Of a stretch of DNA of 60,263 nucleotides, positions 7,475-18,135 are shown piece after piece (positions within the stretch are counted from its first letter, which is position 1; each line of letters begins with the position of its first letter). The DNA is from Chelatococcus albus (GTDB taxonomy: Bacteria; Pseudomonadota; Alphaproteobacteria; Rhizobiales; Beijerinckiaceae): NCBI RefSeq assembly GCF_030067675.1, contig NZ_JASJEV010000016.1, positions 1-60,263 of the forward strand, written 5' to 3'. Under the pieces are notes generated by a model, which saw nothing but the letters and a program-made list of their open reading frames with translations, was not told the DNA's origin and ran no database searches. The position numbers were made by a program, and so were the translations under genes.

Positions 7475-9961
7475 TCAGGCCGGCTGCACGAGATTGGCGA
7501 GGAGACGCAGGCCGCCGGGCACAAGCCCTTCGGCCTGCCGGTGCAGCGCGAGGCCGCAATAGGTCAGCCGGCCCCGTCCGACCGGCCCGGTGACGAGCGC
7601 CCCGTGATGCGGCGCCTCGCCCGGGTCGGCGACGGCGAGGAGCGGCTTGAAGCCGTCCGGCCAGGCTGTGGCGCAGCAGAGTGCGCGCTCCTGCAGCCAG
7701 CCGCGCCAGTCGTCGGCGGCGATGCGGTTAGGCCCTGCGAGAAGGGCGTGCTCCGGCGCGAGCATGGTGACGGCACCGGTCGGGTCCGTGGCCCGATGCC
7801 GGAAGGAGGGGCTGCCCACGACGATGCCGAAGGGAGTGCGGGCGCCGCCCCCGCCATCCGCCGGTCGCTGCGGCAGCACGACGACATGCCCCCCCGCCGC
7901 CATGAAGGCGTGCAGGGCCTCCGCCGCCGCGGCCGGCAGCGCCGCCCAGGCGCGCACGCCGATGACGATCGTGGCGAGCTGTCGCAATGCGGTTCCCGCG
8001 GGCTCGGGGCCATCAAGCGAGGCCACGTCGAGGATGGTCACGTCTGCGCCGAGATCGGCGAGGACCTCATCGAGGCGGTCGAGGCCGCAGCCGAAATAGC
8101 CGATCCGCGCCTCGCCGATGGCGACCGCGGCGACGCCAATGGTGAGCACCGCCGGCGCGACACGCAGACAGGAGTCGACGTGCGGATAGGTGAAGCGGCG
8201 CACGAGGCCGGCCGTTCCCCCTGCAGCCGAGAAGGTCACCGCATGGCGGCCGGGCGCGGCGCCGGCAGGCGGCGAGATGCGGACGGTGAAGCGCCCGGCA
8301 GCCTGCGCCGTCTCCGCGGCGAGCTCCGCCGTCCAGCCGGGCGGCAGGACGGGCAGCGGGCGGACTGCCTCCCCGGCCGGCCCGGTGGCGGTGAGGGTGG
8401 CGACGACGCTCGCTCCCTCACCGAGGCGCAGGAGGGCCTTTTCGGGCGCGAGCGTCAGGACCGCGTGCGGCAGGACGGGCGCCGGCCGGTCCGGCACGAG
8501 AGACAGGCGCGCGGCCGTGCCGGCGTGGCGGTAGGCGATCGCCGCGGCGATCGGCGGAGCCATGTCGGGCACCGTTGCCCGCTGCCCGCCGGCCTCGGGC
8601 GGGACGTGGATGTCGACTGTCGCCCGCAGGCACCCGCCGGCGTCGGCGGTCAGCGGCTCGACGGTCGTGAGCGACCATCCGGCCGGCAGGTCGATCGACA
8701 AGGCCGGCGCCTCGGCATGGCCCTCGGGCGCCTCGGCACGGATGGTGGCGCGTGCCGTCGCCCCCGCACGCAAGGCGCTGCAGGTCATGCGGCCGGCCAG
8801 GCCGAGTGCGGCGTTGCTCGCGGTAAAGAGCTGGCGCTGCTTGAGGGACAGGCGGTGCCGCAGGTGCAGCAGGGTCTGCGGCGTGTCGGGCGCCTCCCTG
8901 GGCAGGGCGTGCATGAGCTCGTCCACGAGGCCGAGCGCGTCGTGAACGGCGGCGGCGACCGCCGGGCGCCGGGGGAAGGCAGCAAGCGCCTCGCCGAGCG
9001 CGCGATCGAGCGCCTGCGCCGCTGCGAGGGCGGCGCCCGCGCAGCCCGCCGCCGCAGCGAGCGTGCCGAAGCTCCGCGGCAGTCCCTCGCGCAGGTCCCC
9101 TTCCGCGCCCGGCGGTCCGATGTGCGATGCGGCGAGATGGAGCGCAACCGGCGCGGGATCAGGCTCGGGCGCCGCCGCCATATCCTGCGTCGCATGGCAG
9201 GCGCGTGAGCGGGCGGCGATCTCGGCGAAGCGCCCGCCAAGCCGCGGGTCGCCTCCGGCTACCGGCACGTGCAGGGTTGCGGGCGGCGGTGCTTCGCTGT
9301 CGTCGTAGCTCGCGCCGGCGCCGGAAAAGGCCGGCAGATAGAGCTTTGCGGGCCGCCAGGGCGCGAGGCCCGCCGCGATCTGCTCGGGGAAGGCGCCGGG
9401 ATTGCCCGCGAGCGCGAAGGCGGCGGCGGTCGCGCGCGTCACCGCCCGGTGATGGCCATGCTGGCCCTCCACGTCGAGGAAGGTCGGGCACAGGCAGTCC
9501 GGTCGCAGGCTCCGGACGACGGCGACGAGGCGGCGCGTCAGCTCCGTCTCGCCCCAGCGGGCGAAGGTCGCCTCCGCGCTCTTCGCGAAGCCGAAATCGG
9601 TGATCGCATCGGATTGGCCGGAGCCGAGCCAGTGGAGCTCGATGCCGAGCACGTGGGCAGCCTCCTCCATCTCGCGCGTGCGGATGGCGGCGAGGTCTTC
9701 GCCGCGCTTGGGGCCGAGGGCATTCTGGCCGCCTTCGCCGCGCGTGGCGCAGGCATAGGCGACATGAATGCCGTCGCCGCGCGACAGACGGGCGAGAAGC
9801 AGGCTGAGCTCGTCGTCCGGATGGGCGCCGGTCATGAGGAAGACGCTCGTGTCGCTGAGCGGCACGAGGCTCTGCCACAGGCGAGCCAGCGGGATGCGGG
9901 TCGGCTGCTCGCCTGCAGGTGCAACCGGACCGCCAGGTTTGCCCATGCGCGCGGCGCTCAC
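7475..9961 (-). CDS. Large PIG-L family deacetylase with C-terminal extension
   Basis: About 828 residues. The N-terminal 250 residues form a PIG-L/LmbE zinc deacetylase: MTGAHPDDE near residue 47 supplies the His-Asp-Asp ligands, and the GQHGHHRAV stretch supplies the later His. Family members remove N-acetyl groups from glucosamine-type conjugates or hydrolyse related amides. The remaining 550 residues resemble the long extension of LmbE-like proteins: a beta-rich middle part (repeated PAGW, GRHAVTFSA strands, suggesting Ig-like folds) and a glutamine-amidotransferase-like end. No signal peptide is seen. The GTG at 9961 was chosen because it overlaps the upstream stop (GTGA) and follows GAGGG by 7 bases; an ATG at 9946 is the alternative. 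Confidence 0.8.
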   Translation of the reverse strand: MSAARMGKPGGPVAPAGEQPTRIPLARLWQSLVPLSDTSVFLMTGAHPDDELSLLLARLSRGDGIHVAYACATRGEGGQNALGPKRGEDLAAIRTREMEEAAHVLGIELHWLGSGQSDAITDFGFAKSAEATFARWGETELTRRLVAVVRSLRPDCLCPTFLDVEGQHGHHRAVTRATAAAFALAGNPGAFPEQIAAGLAPWRPAKLYLPAFSGAGASYDDSEAPPPATLHVPVAGGDPRLGGRFAEIAARSRACHATQDMAAAPEPDPAPVALHLAASHIGPPGAEGDLREGLPRSFGTLAAAAGCAGAALAAAQALDRALGEALAAFPRRPAVAAAVHDALGLVDELMHALPREAPDTPQTLLHLRHRLSLKQRQLFTASNAALGLAGRMTCSALRAGATARATIRAEAPEGHAEAPALSIDLPAGWSLTTVEPLTADAGGCLRATVDIHVPPEAGGQRATVPDMAPPIAAAIAYRHAGTAARLSLVPDRPAPVLPHAVLTLAPEKALLRLGEGASVVATLTATGPAGEAVRPLPVLPPGWTAELAAETAQAAGRFTVRISPPAGAAPGRHAVTFSAAGGTAGLVRRFTYPHVDSCLRVAPAVLTIGVAAVAIGEARIGYFGCGLDRLDEVLADLGADVTILDVASLDGPEPAGTALRQLATIVIGVRAWAALPAAAAEALHAFMAAGGHVVVLPQRPADGGGGARTPFGIVVGSPSFRHRATDPTGAVTMLAPEHALLAGPNRIAADDWRGWLQERALCCATAWPDGFKPLLAVADPGEAPHHGALVTGPVGRGRLTYCGLALHRQAEGLVPGGLRLLANLVQPA

Positions 9962-11214
9962 GGCAATGCCCTCGGCGCCGGCGCCCGGGTTTCGGCGGCG
10001 CGCTCCGGCCCCGTTCCGAAGGGCTGGGCGCCGGGCGCCGCCACCTGGTGCATCAGGGGAAGGGCCGCCGCTCCCATGGCGGTGCCGGCCGGGCCGGAGG
10101 AGCCCTGCATCAGGCGCGGCAGCATGCGGTCGCGCCGCGCGCTCACCGAGGGGTGCAGCGGCTCGGCGCGCTCGGCGAGGGCGGCGAGCATGTCCTCGGC
10201 GAGATCGCCACCGACGATGATGGTGGCTGGATCGATGAGATTCTCCACCGTCTGGACGGCGCGGCGCAGGTGCTCGGCCGCGGTGTCCAGCCAGCGGTGC
10301 ACGACGGGCTCGCCCATGCGGTAGGCGCGCGCCAGCGCCTGCGGCGACTGCACGGCGAGGCCGCCCTCGCCGCAGGCCTCGTAGGCCGCGTGCAGGGATA
10401 CGTAGCGCTCGAGGCAGCCATGACTGCCGCAGTAGCAGGGCTTGCCGGCGGGCGCGACGCTCACGTGGCCGAGCTCGCCGGCATTGCCGAAGGCGCCGCG
10501 CACCGGCTGGCCGCCGAGGAAGAGCCCGGCGCCGAGGCCGCGGCCGATGAAGATGAAGAGGAAATCGTCGATGGCTGTGGCGCAGCCGTAGAGGCGCTCG
10601 CCGAGCGCCGCCGCCGTCGCGTCGTTCTCCAGGAACACGGGCATGGCGAGCACCTCGCGCAGGCGCGCCACGGCGCTGCCGTCTGTCCAGGGGGGCATCG
10701 CCGTCTCGGAGCGGATGCCGACGGCATCCACGTCGAAGGGGCCGGGCACGGCGAGGCCGACGCCCCACAGGCGGCGCGGCTCCACCCGCGACTGCTCGGC
10801 GAGATCGACGGCGAGCCGGGCGAGCCCGGCCGGGGCCTCCGGCCCGTTCGGGTCGCCGAAGTCGCGGTCGGCGACCGCGAGCCGCCGACCGACGAGATCG
10901 ACGACGACGCCGGTGACACGGTCGTGCCGCAGGTGCAGCCCGATGGTGAAGGCGCCGTCCGGAGCGAGCTCGAAGTCGACCGGCGGCTGTCCGGCGCGCG
11001 TGCGCCGTCTCCCGACCTCGCGCACGAGCCCATCCGCGGCGAGCTCTTCGATGATATTGGCAACCGCCTGCGCCGTGAGTCCGGTAAGGCGCGCAAGGTC
11101 GGCCCTACTCGCCCGGCCGACACGGCGCAGCACGTCGAGCGCCACGCGCCGGTTGTGCGCGCGCAGCAGCGCCTGGTTGGAGCCGCGCAGGGGGGAGCCG
11201 GGTTGAGGGGCCAT
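9958..11214 (-). CDS. ROK-family transcriptional regulator
   Basis: A 418-residue NagC/XylR-type ROK protein. Residues about 10-70 form a winged helix-turn-helix (SRADLARLTGLTAQAVANIIEEL), followed by a sugar-kinase-like effector domain with LENDATAAALGE (about 196-207), GELGH (246-250) and the zinc motif CYCGSHGCLE (260-269). Such regulators usually repress a divergent sugar-uptake operon until a sugar or sugar phosphate binds. It is divergent from the ABC operon at 11620 and overlaps the PIG-L gene by 4 bases, so it probably controls both sides through the 405-base region between. Confidence 0.9.
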   Translation of the reverse strand: MAPQPGSPLRGSNQALLRAHNRRVALDVLRRVGRASRADLARLTGLTAQAVANIIEELAADGLVREVGRRRTRAGQPPVDFELAPDGAFTIGLHLRHDRVTGVVVDLVGRRLAVADRDFGDPNGPEAPAGLARLAVDLAEQSRVEPRRLWGVGLAVPGPFDVDAVGIRSETAMPPWTDGSAVARLREVLAMPVFLENDATAAALGERLYGCATAIDDFLFIFIGRGLGAGLFLGGQPVRGAFGNAGELGHVSVAPAGKPCYCGSHGCLERYVSLHAAYEACGEGGLAVQSPQALARAYRMGEPVVHRWLDTAAEHLRRAVQTVENLIDPATIIVGGDLAEDMLAALAERAEPLHPSVSARRDRMLPRLMQGSSGPAGTAMGAAALPLMHQVAAPGAQPFGTGPERAAETRAPAPRALP

Positions 11215-11619
11215 GCCGGCATCATCTCGCCAGGACGGCGATTAAGTCAAGAACATGGATTTAAAATTCCAGCCGCTGGCACCAATCTGCGTGACGGGCT
11301 GAAGGTGTCGACTATCTGATTGATAATGTTTAATTATGTCATGAAAGGAAAGGGCAGTCCACACGTCCTGATGGGGATTATAAAAACAACAAACTTGATT
11401 TAAGCATTGACCGCCTGTCGCCTTTTTGAAAACCTTTCCGCCAAGGCGCCCCCGTTCCCGGTCTGCCGGGACAGAGCGCGAGCGCCGGAGGGGTCTTGAG
11501 CCCGATGCCGGGAAGCGGCCTCCGCTTCCTGGGGGCATCATGCTCAAGATATTGGAATCGATCATCTTTTCTGCGGATGGGCGGGCCCGTCCAAGGCAGG
11601 TTGATCTGAGGAGGTCGCG
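11215..11619 (+). promoter_or_regulatory. Divergent control region between the ROK gene and the ABC importer operon
   Basis: An unusually AT-rich stretch for this genome (mainly 11240-11420) with no convincing gene. The sequence CTTGA(C/T)TTAA occurs twice in opposite orientation: on the minus strand at 11251-11241, just before the ROK gene, and on the plus strand at 11394-11404, on the side of the importer operon. A repeated half-site on each side of a divergent promoter is a reasonable ROK operator candidate. A strong ribosome-binding site GAGGAGG precedes the ATG at 11620. Confidence 0.4.
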
Positions 11620-12891
11620 ATGAAGCGCTTTACCCGGCGGGCGGTCGGCTCCGCCTTGGCTGCGATCTGCGCGATGGGCCTGTGGTCCGGCGCGGCCCGC
11701 GCCCAGGCGGTCGAGATAGAATATTGGCAGTACACCTTCCCGCAGCGCGTCCAGGCCATGGACGAGCTGATCAAGCGCTTCGAGGCGGCGAACCCCGGCA
11801 TCAAGGTCAAGCAGGTCACCGTCCCCTACGACGACTTCCGCGTGAAGATCGCGGCGGCCGTTCCCGCAGGCCAGGGCCCCGATGTGGTGCAGCTCTTCTA
11901 CGGCTGGCTGCAGGACTACCTGAAGGCCAAGATGCTGCAGCCGCTGCCGGCGGAGATGTTCAACGCGGCCGACATCGAGAAGGAGTTCTTCCCCTCGGTG
12001 AAGCAGATGAAGGTGGGCGGGCAGTATTATGCCCTGCCGACCTCCGTGCGCTCCCTTGCCCTGTTCTGGAACAAGAAGCTCGTCAAGGAGGCGGGGCTCG
12101 ATCCGGAGAAGCCGCCGCAGACGCTCGACGAACTGGTCGCGGCCGCCGAAAGGGCGACAAAGCGCGACGCCTCCGGCAACCTGCTGCAGGCCGGCATCAC
12201 CATCGACATGCTCGGCCAGGATCATCACTGGATCCGCGAGGTGCTCATCCGCCAGATGGGCGGCAAGCCCTATTCGCCCGACAACCGCAAGGTCACCTAC
12301 AACGATGCGGCCGGCATCAAGGCCGTGGCCTGGTACACGGATCTCGTCGCCAGGCACAAGGTGGGCGAGGCCGGCTTCATGACCGACGGCGTCACGGCCT
12401 TCCGCTCGAACCGGGCGGCCTTCACCATCGACGGCTCCTTCCGCCTCGCCGCGCTCGACAACCAGAAGGGCCTCGACTACGCGGTAGCGGAGCTGCCGGC
12501 CCAGGACGGCAAGCGCTTCAACTTCACCTCCTACTGGGTCAACGGCATCACCCCCAAGGCCACCGGCGCGAAGCGCGAGGCAGCGGCGAAGTTCCTCAAG
12601 TTCATCACCTCGCCGGAAGCCCAGGAGCTGTGGCTCGAGAAGGTGGGCGAGCTGCCGGCCGCCGTCGCCGTCGCCAACAAGCCGGCGATCGCGGGCCATG
12701 CGAAGTACGGCCCCTTCGTGCGCGGCCTCGCCAATGCGGAGGCGACGTTCTTCGTGAACGAGAGCGCCCAGCGCAAGGTGTTCACCGACATGGTCGACGC
12801 CGTGCTCATCAAGAAGCAGCCGGTCGCCGAGGCGGTCGCCACCGCCGCCGCCGAGGAGCAGAAGCTCATCGACGGCTTCTTCGGCAACTGA
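11620..12891 (+). CDS. Sugar-type ABC transporter substrate-binding protein (family 1)
   Basis: A 423-residue extracellular solute-binding protein family 1 member. A Sec signal peptide covers residues 1-28 (KRFTRR, then a hydrophobic core ending in AARAQA). The mature protein has the family pattern EIEYWQYTFPQRVQAMDELIKRFEAANPGIKVK, followed by GPDVVQLFYGWLQDYL and the hinge strand ALPTSVRSLALFWNKKL. Members bind oligosaccharides, glycerol-3-phosphate or other polyols, but the ligand cannot be told from sequence alone. It heads a five-gene operon with two permeases, an ArgH-like lyase and an ATPase. Confidence 0.9.
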   Translation: MKRFTRRAVGSALAAICAMGLWSGAARAQAVEIEYWQYTFPQRVQAMDELIKRFEAANPGIKVKQVTVPYDDFRVKIAAAVPAGQGPDVVQLFYGWLQDYLKAKMLQPLPAEMFNAADIEKEFFPSVKQMKVGGQYYALPTSVRSLALFWNKKLVKEAGLDPEKPPQTLDELVAAAERATKRDASGNLLQAGITIDMLGQDHHWIREVLIRQMGGKPYSPDNRKVTYNDAAGIKAVAWYTDLVARHKVGEAGFMTDGVTAFRSNRAAFTIDGSFRLAALDNQKGLDYAVAELPAQDGKRFNFTSYWVNGITPKATGAKREAAAKFLKFITSPEAQELWLEKVGELPAAVAVANKPAIAGHAKYGPFVRGLANAEATFFVNESAQRKVFTDMVDAVLIKKQPVAEAVATAAAEEQKLIDGFFGN

Positions 12892-12966
12892 CGGTCCGCA
12901 AGGCGCTCGTCCGGCCGCCCCGTGCGGCCGGAGCGGGAGCGCCCCGGGAAAGGCGAGGGGAGACGC

Positions 12967-13857
12967 ATGGTTCCGGCACGGCTCAGCCTGTCCGCCCGCC
13001 GCGCCCTTTGGGCGTGGGCGTTCCTCGCCGTGCCGATCGTCTTCTATGTCACGATCCGCCTCTATCCGGCTGTGGACGCCTTCGTGATGTCCTTCACGAA
13101 CTGGAACATCGTTGGCACGCGCGCCTTCAACGGCCTCGACAACTACCTGCGCCTGTTCGGCGACCCCCGGTTCTGGACGGTGCTGCGCAACACCTTCGTC
13201 TATCTCGGGGCAGGCCTCGTCGTCAGCATGGGGCTCGCCTTCGCCGTGGCCTACCACCTCGACAAGGTCCGCTTCGGCCACGGCTTCCTGCGGGCGCTCT
13301 ACTTCGTGCCTCACATCACCACGGCGGTCGCCATGGCCTGGGTGTGGCGGTGGTTCTACCAGCCGGTGCCGGTAGGCCTGTTCAACGATCTCCTCGTCGC
13401 TGTCGGCCTGCCGCAGCAGCCGTTCCTGCGCTCCACCGGCCAGGCGCTCTTCGCCATCCTGGCGCCGGCGGTGTGGGCCGGCATCGGCTTCCAGATCGTC
13501 ATCTTCCTCGCCGGGCTGAAGGCCATCCCCGCCCACTACTACGAGGCGGCGGCGCTCGACGGCGCCGGCCCCTGGCGGGTGCTCTTCGAGATCACGCTGC
13601 CGCTGCTGCGCCCGACCGTCGTCTTCCTCACCGTGACGAGCTCGATCGCCTACCTGCGCATCTTCGACTACGTCTATGCCATGACGCTCGGCACGGGCGG
13701 GCCGCTCGATTCCACCAAACCGATCGTGCTCATGATCTTCGAGACCGCCTTCAAGAACTTCGAGATGGGCTACGCCGCCGCGCAGACGGTCGTTCTCTTC
13801 CTCATCCTGCTCGCGATCTCGCTGCTGCAGCTCCGCCTGATGGACCGCCGGCCATGA
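12967..13857 (+). CDS. ABC transporter permease, MalF/UgpA type
   Basis: A 296-residue inner-membrane permease with six predicted membrane segments, the first being ALWAWAFLAVPIVFYVTI. The EAA coupling loop is YYEAAALDGAGPWRVLFEITLPLLRP, near residues 195-220. The start at 12967 was preferred over the earlier ATG because GGCGAGGGGAG lies just upstream and the protein begins with a short basic cytoplasmic tail. It overlaps the next permease by four bases (ATGA). Confidence 0.92.
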   Translation: MVPARLSLSARRALWAWAFLAVPIVFYVTIRLYPAVDAFVMSFTNWNIVGTRAFNGLDNYLRLFGDPRFWTVLRNTFVYLGAGLVVSMGLAFAVAYHLDKVRFGHGFLRALYFVPHITTAVAMAWVWRWFYQPVPVGLFNDLLVAVGLPQQPFLRSTGQALFAILAPAVWAGIGFQIVIFLAGLKAIPAHYYEAAALDGAGPWRVLFEITLPLLRPTVVFLTVTSSIAYLRIFDYVYAMTLGTGGPLDSTKPIVLMIFETAFKNFEMGYAAAQTVVLFLILLAISLLQLRLMDRRP

Positions 13858-14729
13858 CCCGCGCCGCGACGCGCCCTTCCGCCGCCGTGCCGCGGCACAG
13901 GAGCCAGGCCCGGGCGGCGCCCCGGCCCGGCCGCATCCTTGCCGTCACGCTGCTCGCCCTCGGCGGCATCGTCATGGTGATGCCCTTCGTCTACATGCTC
14001 GCCACCTCGCTCAAGGACAACAGCGAGATCTTCGAGCTGTCGCTGTGGCCACGCCATCCGACCCTCGACAACTACGCCCAGGTGCTCGGCGCCTCGGGCT
14101 TCCCGCGCTGGTTCTTCAACTCGCTCCTCGTCGCCGCGGTCACGACCGGGAGCGTGCTCTTCTTCGACAGCCTCGTGGGCTACACGCTGGCGAAGTTCCG
14201 CTTCTGCGGCCGGCCTGCGGTCTTCGTCGCCATCCTGTCGACGCTCATGGTGCCGACCGAGATGCTCGTCCTGCCCTGGTACACGATGAGCAAGGCCATG
14301 GGATGGCTCGACACCTACTGGGGCCTGCTGTTCCCCGGCCTCATGACCGGCTTCGGCACCTTCCTCATGAAGCAGTTCTTCGAGAGCGTGCCGGACGAGC
14401 TCATCGAGGCCGGCCGCATCGACGGGCTCAACGAGTTCGAGATCTGGTGGCGGATCTGCCTGCCGCTCGTCGGGCCCGCCCTTTCGGCGCTCGCCATCTT
14501 CGTCTTCCTCGGCAACTGGACGGCCTTCCTGTGGCCGCTCATCGCCGTCGCCGACACGCGGATGTACACGCTGCCCGTCGGCCTCGCCTCCTTCTCGAGC
14601 GAGCTGCAGACGGAATGGGGGCTCATCATGGCCGGGGCCGCGGTCGCCACCATGCCGACGCTCGTCGTCTTCGTGCTCCTGCAGAAATACATCGTGCGCG
14701 GCATCATGCTCGCCGGCCTCAAGGTCTGA
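13854..14729 (+). CDS. ABC transporter permease, MalG/UgpE type
   Basis: A 291-residue inner-membrane permease, the partner of the MalF-type protein. A basic N-terminal tail of about 28 residues is followed by six membrane segments beginning ILAVTLLALGGIVMVMPFVYML. The signature MLATSLKDNSEIF appears after the first segment, and the coupling loop is ELIEAGRIDGLNEFEIWWRICLPL. Translation is coupled to the upstream gene through an ATGA overlap, and the ArgH-like gene starts six bases after its stop. Confidence 0.92.
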   Translation: MTRAATRPSAAVPRHRSQARAAPRPGRILAVTLLALGGIVMVMPFVYMLATSLKDNSEIFELSLWPRHPTLDNYAQVLGASGFPRWFFNSLLVAAVTTGSVLFFDSLVGYTLAKFRFCGRPAVFVAILSTLMVPTEMLVLPWYTMSKAMGWLDTYWGLLFPGLMTGFGTFLMKQFFESVPDELIEAGRIDGLNEFEIWWRICLPLVGPALSALAIFVFLGNWTAFLWPLIAVADTRMYTLPVGLASFSSELQTEWGLIMAGAAVATMPTLVVFVLLQKYIVRGIMLAGLKV

Positions 14730-14735
14730 CCCGCC

Positions 14736-16235
14736 ATGGCTTCGACCACAGATCCCGACCGCTTTCCCGCCCCCGCTTACAAGGCCGAGGTGCTCGCCCC
14801 CCTCTTCGAGGGCGTGAAGCAGCACCACTGGCGCCACCAGATGCGCATCAACCGCGCGAGCGCGCTGATGCTCGCCGAGGTCGGCGTCCTCACACGACGG
14901 GAGGCGATCGCCATCCTCGCCGCCCTCGATTCCGTCGAGCGCGAGGTGGACGTGCCGGCGCTCGTCTACACGGGCGAGCACGAGGACTTCTTCTTCCTCG
15001 TCGAGGCGGAGCTGAAGAAGCGCCTCGGCGCCGATCTCGCCGGCAAGCTGCACACCGGCCGCAGCCGCAACGACATCGACCACACCGTCTTCAAGATGGC
15101 GCTGAAGGAGCGGCTCGCCGCGCTCCTCGGCGATCTCCTCGGCGCCGTCGCTGCCCTGATCGAGGTGGCGGAGGCGCAGCGCGCCACGCTCGTCGTTGCC
15201 TATACCCACGGCCAGCCGGCCCAGCCCACGACCTTCGGCCACTACCTCGCCGCGATCGTCGAGGTGCTGCTGCGCGATGTCGAGCGCCTGCGCCAGGCGG
15301 CGCGCTATCCCGACCTCTCGTCCATGGGGGCTGCCGCCATCACGACCTCGGGCTTCCCGCTCGACCGGGCGATGATGGCGCGGCTCCTCGGCTTTTCCGG
15401 CGTGCAGGAGAACTCCTACGGCGCCATCGCCGCCTGCGATTACATCTCGTCCGTCTACGGCGCGACGCGCCTCCTCTTCGTCCATCTCGGCCGCTTCGTG
15501 CAGGACCTCAACAGCTGGACGGGCTTCGAGGTTGGCCATCTCGTCGTGCCCGACGCCTATGTGCAGATCTCCTCGATCATGCCCCAGAAGCGCAATCCCG
15601 TGGTGGTCGAGCATCTGCGCCTGCTCTCCTCGCTCGCTGCCGGGCGCGCCGACACGATGATCCAGGCGCTGCACAACACCCCCTTCACCGACATGAACGA
15701 CTCCGAGGGCGAAGTGCAGGCCGCGGGCTACGCTGCCTTCGAGGCCGGTGGCCGTGCGCTGAGGCTGCTCACTGACTTCATCCGCCTCGTCTCCATCGAC
15801 GAGGCGCGGGTGCGCGCCCACATCGAGGCGAGCTGCGTGACGATGACGGAGCTCGCCGACTCGCTCGTGCGCAGCGAGGGGCTGTCCTTCCGCCAGGCGC
15901 ACGAGGTCGCCTCCGACCTCGCCCGGCGCATGATCGCGGCGGGCGAGACGCCCTCGAAGGTCGGCTTCCCGACTTTCCGCGCCGTCTTCGCCGCCGTGGT
16001 CGGCCGCGAGCCGGCCGTGACAGAGGCGGATTTCCGCCGCTTCCTCACGCCTGAGCACTTCATCGCCGTGCGCGACCGTTTCGGCGGGCCGGCGCCGGCA
16101 GCGCTGGCGGCGAGCCTCGCGCGCTGCCGCGATGAGCTCGACGAGGCCAGACGTTGGCTCGACGGCTATGCCGGCCGCATCGCCGCCGTCGACGCCACGC
16201 TCGCCGCCGCCCGGCACGCTCTCACGCAGGACTGA
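14736..16235 (+). CDS. Argininosuccinate-lyase-like C-N lyase inside the ABC importer operon
   Basis: A 499-residue member of the fumarase/aspartase superfamily closest to Arg[10 protein letters not shown] (about 105-113), [17 protein letters not shown] (about 155-171, catalytic His) and the mobile-loop signature [10 protein letters not shown] (about 280-289, catalytic Ser). These enzymes split an amine from an N-substituted aspartate, giving fumarate. Differences from housekeeping ArgH (NDIDHTVFK in place of NDQVATD; QISSIM in place of TGSSIM) and the position between permease and ATPase genes argue that it acts on an imported compound. The ArgH-like EDDS lyase of Chelativorans is a precedent for an ArgH relative with a catabolic job. 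The actual substrate is unknown. Confidence 0.82.
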   Translation: MASTTDPDRFPAPAYKAEVLAPLFEGVKQHHWRHQMRINRASALMLAEVGVLTRREAIAILAALDSVEREVDVPALVYTGEHEDFFFLVEAELKKRLGADLAGKLHTGRSRNDIDHTVFKMALKERLAALLGDLLGAVAALIEVAEAQRATLVVAYTHGQPAQPTTFGHYLAAIVEVLLRDVERLRQAARYPDLSSMGAAAITTSGFPLDRAMMARLLGFSGVQENSYGAIAACDYISSVYGATRLLFVHLGRFVQDLNSWTGFEVGHLVVPDAYVQISSIMPQKRNPVVVEHLRLLSSLAAGRADTMIQALHNTPFTDMNDSEGEVQAAGYAAFEAGGRALRLLTDFIRLVSIDEARVRAHIEASCVTMTELADSLVRSEGLSFRQAHEVASDLARRMIAAGETPSKVGFPTFRAVFAAVVGREPAVTEADFRRFLTPEHFIAVRDRFGGPAPAALAASLARCRDELDEARRWLDGYAGRIAAVDATLAAARHALTQD

Positions 16236-16240
16236 ACTCC

Positions 16241-17313
<1,073 letters not shown>

Positions 17314-17317
<4 letters not shown>

Positions 17318-18132
17318 GCGCGCACGCCTTCCGCCCTGCACAGCTCGGCGAAGGCGGCGAGCGCGGCGTTGAAGGCGGAGGGCTGTTCGAGGTGCGGCGT
17401 GTGGCCGGCGCCGGGCAGGGCGAGAAGGCGGCCACGGGGGAGCGTGTCCGCGAGCCACGCCGTCGCTGCCGGACGGTAAAGCTGGCTCTCGGCTCCCGCG
17501 ACGACCAGGCAGGGCAGGTCGAGGCGCCCGACCGTCTCGCGGTGGTCGACCGCGGCCAAGGAGCGCCACAGGCCCGCGAGCGTGTCGGGGTCGTTGTCGG
17601 CGACCGCCATCTCGGCGAAGACGGCAAGCGGGTGGTCGGCGCCGAGCCCCGGCGCGAAGAAGCTCGGCGCGATGCGCCGGGCGTAGCGCGGCCAGTCGCG
17701 CTGCATCGCCACGGCGGCGCGCTCGGCGCCCGCCGGCCCGAGACCCGTGGCGAGCCCGAGGTTCCAGCCCTCGTCGTTGACGATCCGCGCCGTCATGTCG
17801 ACGACGACGAGGCCCGCGACGCGTCCCGTGCCGCGGGCGGCGAGATAGTCGAAGGCCACTATGGCGCCCATCGACCAGCCGACGAGCACGACCTCGCTCA
17901 GGTCCCGCGCCGCGAGAAAGCGGTCGAGCCCCGCCGCGAGGCCGGCGATCGTCAGGGCCGCGCCGGGCCGGCGGTCGCGGCCGTGGCCCGGCAGGTCGGG
18001 CACGAGGAGGCGGTAGCCCGCCGAGGCGAGCGCGTGCTGGGCGGCGAAGAAGCCGCCGTGCGCCGACCAGCCGTGCAGCAGGACGAGGGGGCGGCCGGCG
18101 CCGATATCGGCGACGAAGCGGAAGTCAGTCAA
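17314..18132 (-). CDS. Alpha/beta hydrolase
   Basis: A 272-residue single-domain alpha/beta hydrolase. The oxyanion region is [11 protein letters not shown], the nucleophile elbow is VLVGWSMGA (Ser near residue 109), and the catalytic His is probably in [13 protein letters not shown] near the C-terminus. The family includes BioH-like esterases, ring-cleavage-product hydrolases and thioesterases, so the substrate is open. It lies four bases after the MaoC-like gene at 18136 and is the last gene of the minus-strand acyl-CoA operon, suggesting hydrolysis of an ester or thioester in the same pathway. Confidence 0.85.
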
Positions 18133-18135
18133 GGA

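Noticed and set aside
9958-10768. In-frame upstream extension of the PIG-L gene to 10768 (1097 residues)
   Set aside because: The extension is out of frame with the well-supported ROK gene and has no family signal; the GTGA overlap at 9961 is a better start.
14736-16235. Housekeeping argH for arginine synthesis
   Set aside because: Its position between importer genes and changes in two signature regions argue for a paralogue, though this is not proven.
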